Positions 31,556-33,021 of a stretch of 33,021 nucleotides of DNA are shown piece after piece. The notes beneath the pieces were generated by a model. It made no database searches and had not been told where the DNA came from. It saw only the letters and a list, made by a program, of their open reading frames with translations. Each line of letters begins with the position of its first letter. The stretch's first letter is position 1. The translations under genes and the position numbers were made by a program. The stretch is from Nonomuraea indica (GTDB lineage Bacteria > Actinomycetota > Actinomycetes > Streptosporangiales > Streptosporangiaceae), in the NCBI RefSeq assembly GCF_002850745.1, contig NZ_KZ559486.1:2943-35963 (forward strand). Reading direction: 5' to 3'.

Positions 31556-32944
31556 ATGGGAGTGCGGAAGCGGTCGTTAGGTTTCACTGCGGTCCTGGCC
31601 GCGTCCGGGCTGGCCCTGGCCGCCTGCGGCCAGTCCTCGGGTGGCGGCGGTGACGCGATCGAGCTCACGATCGCCCAGAACGCCATCGCGGGCGGCAAGA
31701 ACGCCGCCGCCGCGGAGTTCATCGACAAGTGGCTGATCCCCAAGTTCGAGGAGGCCCAGAAGGCCAAGGGCAAGAACGTCACGGTCAAGTTCGTCCCCAG
31801 CGGCGTCGACGACGAACAGTACAAGACCAAGCTCTCCCTCGACCTGAAGTCGGGCAAGGGCGCCGACGTGATCGACATCGACGGCATCTGGGCCGGCGAG
31901 TTCGCCCAGGCCGGATACATCAAGCCGCTGTCCGAGCTGGTCGGGCCGGAGGCCGACTCCTGGGACGGCTGGCAGCAGATCCCCGAGGCCGTGCAGGGCA
32001 TGGCCACCTACGAGGGCAAGAAGTACGCGCTGCCCGTCGGCACCGACGGCCGCGTCCTGTACTTCAACAAGCCGGTCTTCGCCAAGGCCGGACTGCCCGC
32101 CGACTGGCAGCCCAAGAGCTGGCAGGAGGTGCTCGACGCCGGAGCCAAGCTCAAGGCCGCGGGCGTCCCCGTCCCGATCCAGATCAACGCCGGCACCGCG
32201 ATGGGCGAGGCCACCTCCATGCAGGGCGTGCTGCCGCTGCTGGCCGGCGCGGGCGGAGAGGTGCAGAAGGACGGCAAGTGGACCGGCGCCTCCCAGCCGC
32301 TCAAGGACGTGCTCGGCCTGTACCAGAAGATCTACGGCGGCGGGCTCGGCGACCCCCGGCTCCAGCAGGACGCCAAGGGCCGCGACAAGTCGTTCCAGCG
32401 GTTCGCCGAGGGCGAGGTCGGCATCCTCATGGAGGGCGACTACTTCTGGCGCGGCGTCGTCAACCCCAAGGACGGCATCGCCAAGATGGACGACCGTGAC
32501 CAGAACGTCGGCTACGCCCTCATCCCGGCGATGGAGCCCGGCAAGGGCATCCGCGGACAGGACTTCGTCAGCATGTCCGGCGGCGCGCTGCGCACGGTCA
32601 ACCCGCACAGCAAGCACCCCAAGGAGGCGTTCGAACTGCTGGCCTTCACGCTGTCCCCGGAGGCGCTGAAGGAGGAGGCCAAGAACGGCAGCGTGCGCGT
32701 CACCCCGCGCACCGACGTCAACAAGGAGTTGCTCGCCGGCGACCCGCTGCTGACGTTCATCTCCGAGAAGGTGCTGCCGCTGACGGCCTACCGCCCGCCC
32801 GTCGCCGTCTACCCGCAGGTGTCGGTGGCGCTGCAGGAGGCCACCTCCGCCGTGGTCGGCGGCACGACGCCCGACCAGGCGGCGGCCGACTACCAGAAGA
32901 AGCTCGAAGGAATCGTCGGTGGCGCAGGCAACATCGCTTCCTGA
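31556..32944 (+). CDS. ABC sugar transporter substrate-binding lipoprotein (CUT1-like)
   Basis: A 462-residue extracellular solute-binding protein of family 1 (SBP_bac_1). A signal peptide with basic MGVRKR and hydrophobic LGFTAVLAASGLALAA ends in a lipobox, LAAC, with Cys24 as the lipidated residue. Typical features follow: IDKWLIPKFEEAQ, QYKTKLSLDLKSGKGADVIDID, YALPVGTDGRVLYFNKPVFAKAGLP, and the C-terminal HPKEAFELLAFTLSPEALK. The ATG has CGGAGGG 5 nt upstream. The divergent orientation from iolC and the mirror operator suggest that its substrate is an inositol or inositol derivative. A permease gene starts before its stop codon. Confidence 0.93.
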   Translation: MGVRKRSLGFTAVLAASGLALAACGQSSGGGGDAIELTIAQNAIAGGKNAAAAEFIDKWLIPKFEEAQKAKGKNVTVKFVPSGVDDEQYKTKLSLDLKSGKGADVIDIDGIWAGEFAQAGYIKPLSELVGPEADSWDGWQQIPEAVQGMATYEGKKYALPVGTDGRVLYFNKPVFAKAGLPADWQPKSWQEVLDAGAKLKAAGVPVPIQINAGTAMGEATSMQGVLPLLAGAGGEVQKDGKWTGASQPLKDVLGLYQKIYGGGLGDPRLQQDAKGRDKSFQRFAEGEVGILMEGDYFWRGVVNPKDGIAKMDDRDQNVGYALIPAMEPGKGIRGQDFVSMSGGALRTVNPHSKHPKEAFELLAFTLSPEALKEEAKNGSVRVTPRTDVNKELLAGDPLLTFISEKVLPLTAYRPPVAVYPQVSVALQEATSAVVGGTTPDQAAADYQKKLEGIVGGAGNIAS

Positions 32945-33021
32945 CACCGGCGAGGAGCGGCCGGCCCGCCGCTACAGCGAGGACGCGGCGGGCCTGGGCC
33001 GGCTGCGCGCGGGGGCCCTCA
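32919..33021 (+). CDS. Start of next gene, probable ABC sugar permease (partial)
   Basis: A GTG at 32919 opens a frame running to the window edge (34 codons; VAQATSLPDTGEERPARR...), overlapping the end of the binding-protein gene by 26 nt. AAGG lies 8 nt before the GTG. The visible part is the charged, Arg-rich cytosolic N-terminus typical of CUT1 permeases before the first membrane helix. Identity as the permease is inferred from position. Confidence 0.55.
   Translation, partial: MAQATSLPDTGEERPARRYSEDAAGLGRLRAGAL

Overview
The window reads as high-GC chromosomal DNA from a filamentous-type actinobacterium. The conserved order rimM-trmD-rplS-lepB-lepB-rnhB-DUF2469-yraN-comM-dprA-xerC, then an M23 peptidase gene and rpsB-tsf-pyrH-frr-cdsA...rlmN, is a classic actinobacterial housekeeping block. 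Very high GC, GTG/TTG starts, repeated leaderless-type promoters and long repeat-filled gaps suggest order Streptosporangiales (Nonomuraea/Streptosporangium-like). That placement is inference; no rRNA or marker comparison was possible. No tRNA, rRNA, CRISPR array, transposase or phage gene was seen.

Layout. 1-453: non-coding, with 31-bp tandem repeats. 454-2375: rimM, trmD and rplS (tRNA/ribosome maturation), closed by a strong intrinsic terminator. 2435-3926: two tandem type I signal peptidases. 4362-7729: rnhB, DUF2469, yraN and comM. 8254-11038: dprA and xerC, separated by repeat-rich gaps. 11334-14270 (minus strand): an M23-like secreted protein with an altered active site, and an MFS exporter whose promoter is covered by two palindromic operators shared with a divergent ArsR-type regulator (14341-14955). 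15285-20021: rpsB, tsf, pyrH, frr and cdsA (translation, UMP kinase, CDP-diacylglycerol synthesis). 20080-21102: a SUFU-domain protein. 21341-22441: rlmN. 22521-23917: a two-gene ABC system (minus). 24008-24556: a DivIVA-repeat protein. 24680-26516: a HAD hydrolase and an AI-2E-type membrane protein (minus). 26695-31323: an inositol catabolism operon iolC-aldolase-iolB-iolD (minus), with every junction translationally coupled. 31556-33021: a divergent CUT1-type sugar ABC transporter (binding lipoprotein plus the first codons of a permease), running off the right edge.

Most notable. (1) The iolC/ABC divergent region holds two three-half-site operators (ATGTC/GACAT) in exact mirror image. Their cores fit the consensus I recall for the corynebacterial inositol repressor IolR, which ties the transporter to inositol use. 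(2) The MFS/ArsR intergenic region has two 16-bp operators 22 bp apart placed over leaderless promoters. (3) Most longer gaps in the housekeeping block carry their own unrelated short tandem-repeat family (15, 17, 18, 22, 25, 31 or about 41-48 bp), including two different arrays that abut without a spacer base. (4) Six genes share a TANNNT-N7-9-ATG arrangement, indicating leaderless transcripts.
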